Source: Oceaniferula marina (GTDB lineage Bacteria; Verrucomicrobiota; Verrucomicrobiia; Verrucomicrobiales; Akkermansiaceae). From it: a stretch of 64,000 nucleotides of DNA. Below the pieces are notes generated by a model. The model made no database searches. It was given only the letters and a program-made list of their open reading frames with translations, and had not been told where the DNA came from. Location of the stretch: assembly GCF_013391475.1 (NCBI RefSeq), contig NZ_JACBAZ010000004.1, forward strand, positions 1 to 64,000. Direction: 5' to 3'. Each line of letters opens with the position of its first letter. The first letter of the stretch is position 1. The translations under genes and the position numbers were made by a program. Below, one piece after another: positions 61,563 to 64,000 of this stretch.

Positions 61563-62666
61563 CTACGATGCTGGGATTTTCAGTTTTTTGCCAATACCGA
61601 TCATCGTCCCACTCATCCCATTGGCGCGTTGGATGGCGCTGACCGAGGTTTTGTAGCGACGTGACAAACCATACAAGGTGTCCCCTTTCTTCACCGTGTG
61701 ATAACGGGAAGACGAGCGGGAGCTGGAAGAACTGCGCGTGCTGACAGTCTTGGGCTTCGAGCTTGTGCGAGTGACTCCTTTGGGCAGGGACTGCGATGTA
61801 TGAGAAGCTGTGCTCCGAGAGGTCGTTGGACTGGTCGATGAGGATGGCCGAGGCACGGTTTTTACCACTGAGCTACTGGTCGTGCGAGGAGCGGCAACGG
61901 GAGTTCCCCCTGTAATCGATTTATGGTATTTATTGATCTTTGCCAGATACGCCTGCCACTTGGCTCCCGGATGTCCGTTATCGAGAAGAAAATGCGGGCA
62001 ATTTTTGTGCTCGACGGCAAGCCCTTTGCGGCGCCAGTGGTAATGTGGAACCACCTTGCGCAGTGGGATGTTGTGTTTATACATCAACCAGGCCGTCAGT
62101 TTGGCCGTGCGCTCCAAGGTTGCCCGGCGGCTATTCCCCCGGTTTTCGCACATTTCAATCCCGATACTGTAGTTGTTCCCGGGTCCGTCAAAATCAGCGT
62201 GCTCACCTTGTTCGTTGGTTGGCAGATGCTGCACACAACGGTACTGGTCCACTGAATAGTGCCAGGTGAGGTACCCGATGCGGTTTCCACCGCGGCGCTT
62301 ACGGGCTCTGAGCTTCCCATTGTTCAAGGCCAGCGAGTGGCGCCAGGCATCGGCGCTAGGAGAATAGTTCTGGGTACTGTGAATCGTAATGTAACGAGGA
62401 TTCATCCGTCGCGTCACCTTCCGTCCGTGACGCCCTTTCGGGATATACGACTTTTTGACATTCGCCTCGGCATACAGCTTCGTCGGGCTTTTTTTGGGTT
62501 TGGAGGGAACAAACATCCCGCCGGTCGAGGCCGTCGCTCCGTAATCCGACCCTGCCCCCGACCTGTCTTTCTTTGTCAGGGACGGTTGGGATGAGCAAGC
62601 CGACCAGGTCAACGCAGCCAAAACCGCGCCAACACTCCAGAGCCAAGTACAATTACCCCATTTCAT
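61563..62666 (-). CDS. lipoprotein N-acetylmuramoyl-L-alanine amidase with LysM
   Basis: 367 residues. Lipoprotein signal with lipobox TWSAC. The Amidase_2 domain (about 85-255) shows zinc ligands in ITIHSTQNYS, VPHYHWRRKG and the NCPHFLLDNG motif, plus GYLTWHYSVDQ. A Ser/Thr/Pro-rich linker (about 255-320) leads to a C-terminal LysM domain (YHTVKKGDTLYGLSRRYKTS). It should cut peptidoglycan at the outer membrane or periplasm. A TATACT six bases before the ATG suggests a leaderless or nearly leaderless mRNA. Confidence 0.92.
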   Translation of the reverse strand: MKWGNCTWLWSVGAVLAALTWSACSSQPSLTKKDRSGAGSDYGATASTGGMFVPSKPKKSPTKLYAEANVKKSYIPKGRHGRKVTRRMNPRYITIHSTQNYSPSADAWRHSLALNNGKLRARKRRGGNRIGYLTWHYSVDQYRCVQHLPTNEQGEHADFDGPGNNYSIGIEMCENRGNSRRATLERTAKLTAWLMYKHNIPLRKVVPHYHWRRKGLAVEHKNCPHFLLDNGHPGAKWQAYLAKINKYHKSITGGTPVAAPRTTSSSVVKTVPRPSSSTSPTTSRSTASHTSQSLPKGVTRTSSKPKTVSTRSSSSSRSSSRYHTVKKGDTLYGLSRRYKTSVSAIQRANGMSGTMIGIGKKLKIPAS

Positions 62667-62672
62667 GCCGGT

Positions 62673-62678
62673 AGTATA
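62673..62678 (-). promoter_or_regulatory. TATACT -10 box directly before the amidase start
   Basis: Six bases separate TATACT from the start ATG at 62666, so transcription would begin at or beside the A of the start codon. The -35 is weak. Confidence 0.45.
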
Positions 62679-62805
62679 CCGTAAACTTAACTTAACTAAA
62701 GAAATGTTTTAAAAAAATTTGTCATCGTCCGGGCCGCAAGGAATTGCGATGATTAACACCACCCCCCAACATAAAGGCAGGTCAAAAATACCGCCCGAAA
62801 GGACA

Positions 62806-63927
62806 TCATTTACCAGCCAGCTGGTATGATGAAATGGCTTCAACCACTTCATTTTCATCATCGGTGCAGAGCAGGTAATCTGCGTATTTTTTCCCCTCTG
62901 CCAATTGCGAGATACAATCAAAAAGCATGGTGTCTTGCTGATAGCGCTGCTTACCCAGGAAAACCATCGGGCTCACGTAATCGAAGGTAACGTAGTGGTT
63001 TTGGGTGGCATCCATGAAGATCTCCTGAGTGGTGCCGGCACTTCCAGGGGCATAGATGATCCCGTAATGGGAAATGGCGAGTAAGCCATCTTCCCGAATA
63101 CTATTGGAAAAGTACTTCGCGATTCGGAGTGAAAACAAATTCGTGGGTTCATGCCCGTAAAACCAGGTGGGAACCGCCAGACTTGAGCACCCATGTGGAT
63201 GCATTTCCAGCACTTGCTGGGCTCGCTGCACATAATGTTCATCGGTATAGACTGGAGCTTCACAAAGAATTTCCAGAGCTTCATCCAATGCCTCCACGGA
63301 TGAGTTCCCCATCCATGCTCCCAGATTGGCGGCCTCCATGATCCCGGGACCACCGCCGGAAGCGATATAATAACCTCTCTGGGTCAACGCTCGGGCAATC
63401 AGAGCGACCTTGCGGAAATACGGATCGGTCCGAGGCGTGCTGTGCCCCCCCATGATGCCGACCACTTTCTTTTTACCGTCATTTTCAACCCTCCCTTCAA
63501 GCAAATCGCCCAAGGCGTCATCGATTGCGTGGTCATGGATTCGCTGGGCCATTAATTCAAGCACATCGGCCTGGGTTCTCCCTTGCTCGTGGAAATGATC
63601 GTAAATCCGTTTATCCCGGCTGAGGTCCTCCTCGTGGGTCCAGCCCTCCATCAATTCCTCACGAGAATACAAGGCGTGTCGATGAGGGTGGTAGGGCAAA
63701 CCCGGAATGGTCGGAAAAATCAAAGCTCCTTTTTTCCGCAAACTCTCGAGATCCACGCCATCGGGGAAGCCACAACCAAGGAACACCGCTCCCTCACAAT
63801 CAACTTCGGACCAATCCAAATCCTGGAGCCTAAGGTCCAGGCCCTGAACCACCGCTCCCTTGAGCTTCCCATGCTGACGACGAAATGCAGCAATACTATC
63901 GATCTCTCTCAATACCTGACGTCCCAT
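62806..63927 (-). CDS. LOG-family (lysine decarboxylase-like) protein
   Basis: 373 residues. The Rossmann-like LOG domain (about 155-345) shows IMGGHSTPRTDPYFRKVALI, ASGGGPGIMEAANLGAWMG and APGSAGTTQEIFMDA (family PGGxGTxxE; here Ser replaces the second Gly). The N-terminal 150 residues include GLDLRLQDLDWSEVDCEGAV, a pentapeptide-like stretch, and are not part of minimal LOG proteins. LOG enzymes release nucleobases or ribose phosphates from nucleotides; the larger bacterial forms act as nucleosidases. The start ATG is at 63927. Confidence 0.9.
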   Translation of the reverse strand: MGRQVLREIDSIAAFRRQHGKLKGAVVQGLDLRLQDLDWSEVDCEGAVFLGCGFPDGVDLESLRKKGALIFPTIPGLPYHPHRHALYSREELMEGWTHEEDLSRDKRIYDHFHEQGRTQADVLELMAQRIHDHAIDDALGDLLEGRVENDGKKKVVGIMGGHSTPRTDPYFRKVALIARALTQRGYYIASGGGPGIMEAANLGAWMGNSSVEALDEALEILCEAPVYTDEHYVQRAQQVLEMHPHGCSSLAVPTWFYGHEPTNLFSLRIAKYFSNSIREDGLLAISHYGIIYAPGSAGTTQEIFMDATQNHYVTFDYVSPMVFLGKQRYQQDTMLFDCISQLAEGKKYADYLLCTDDENEVVEAISSYQLAGK

Positions 63928-64000
63928 AATGTTTCTCCCGTTTTCTCTTTTAAGATGAAATCACCTCTTCTTTCAAAATCCCGACATAGGGAAGATTGCG

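Overview
The window looks like a chromosomal segment of a Verrucomicrobiota bacterium (order Verrucomicrobiales or close). The evidence is a PEP-CTERM surface protein ending in a VPEP signal, a membrane helix and Arg/Lys; three secreted sulfatases in a row; an Ig-esterase-PA14 protein; a GH99/71-like glycosidase; an SHD1-domain lipoprotein; and many starts without a clear Shine-Dalgarno. No genus is claimed.

Region by region. 0-13.4 kb (all minus): a cut-off GH38 alpha-mannosidase, an SGNH hydrolase, a PEP-CTERM protein with terminator, a three-gene transporter set (MFS, ankyrin protein, POT peptide transporter carrying an inserted pseudopilin-like domain) and a three-sulfatase operon. 13.5-20.8 kb: two copies of a 203-bp inverted-repeat element around a phosphatase/membrane-protein pair, then the glycosidase and the large PA14 protein. 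20.9-25.2 kb: a WYL regulator, a heptamer/octamer minisatellite, a small unknown protein, a VWA protein, RidA and an unknown helical protein. 25.6-30.4 kb: an accessory island with a PLD-DEAD/DEAH-DUF3427 helicase, decayed tandem RhuM fragments and a Vsr endonuclease, ending at tRNA-Thr(CGU). 30.5-36.8 kb: Fur regulator, the third 203-bp element, a DUF3820 protein, FolE2, S18, L33, a DksA-like protein with an H1-like tail, a thioredoxin/SHD1 lipoprotein and YqgE. 36.8-41.6 kb: TrkH, TrkA and DnaB, with helically phased DnaA-box-like 9-mers between trkA and dnaB. 41.7-46.3 kb: a BrnT/BrnA pair, tRNA-Arg(UCU) with a duplicated 3' end, a hipBA module with four operators, two unknown proteins and tRNA-Thr(UGU). 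46.4-64 kb: mostly housekeeping (alanine dehydrogenase, CtaA, RsmB, NadD, dCMP deaminase, GlnD, NagD-like phosphatase, cell-wall amidase, LOG protein) with an archaemetzincin and a transglutaminase-like protein.

How the genes fit together: the first 21 kb reads as a programme for stripping and cutting sulfated or mannose-containing polymers and importing peptides. The 31-35 kb cluster groups a Fur-family regulator with proteins that in other bacteria have zinc-sparing forms. The 41.7-46.3 kb stretch is a tRNA-bounded accessory block with two toxin-antitoxin modules. The strongest candidates for something undescribed are the 203-bp element, whose three copies are identical in length and whose internal hairpin arms differ between copies yet still pair; the phased 9-mer array upstream of dnaB; two families of small palindromes (one downstream of tRNA genes, one with a CCTAC tail); and the peptide transporter with a pseudopilin-like insertion.
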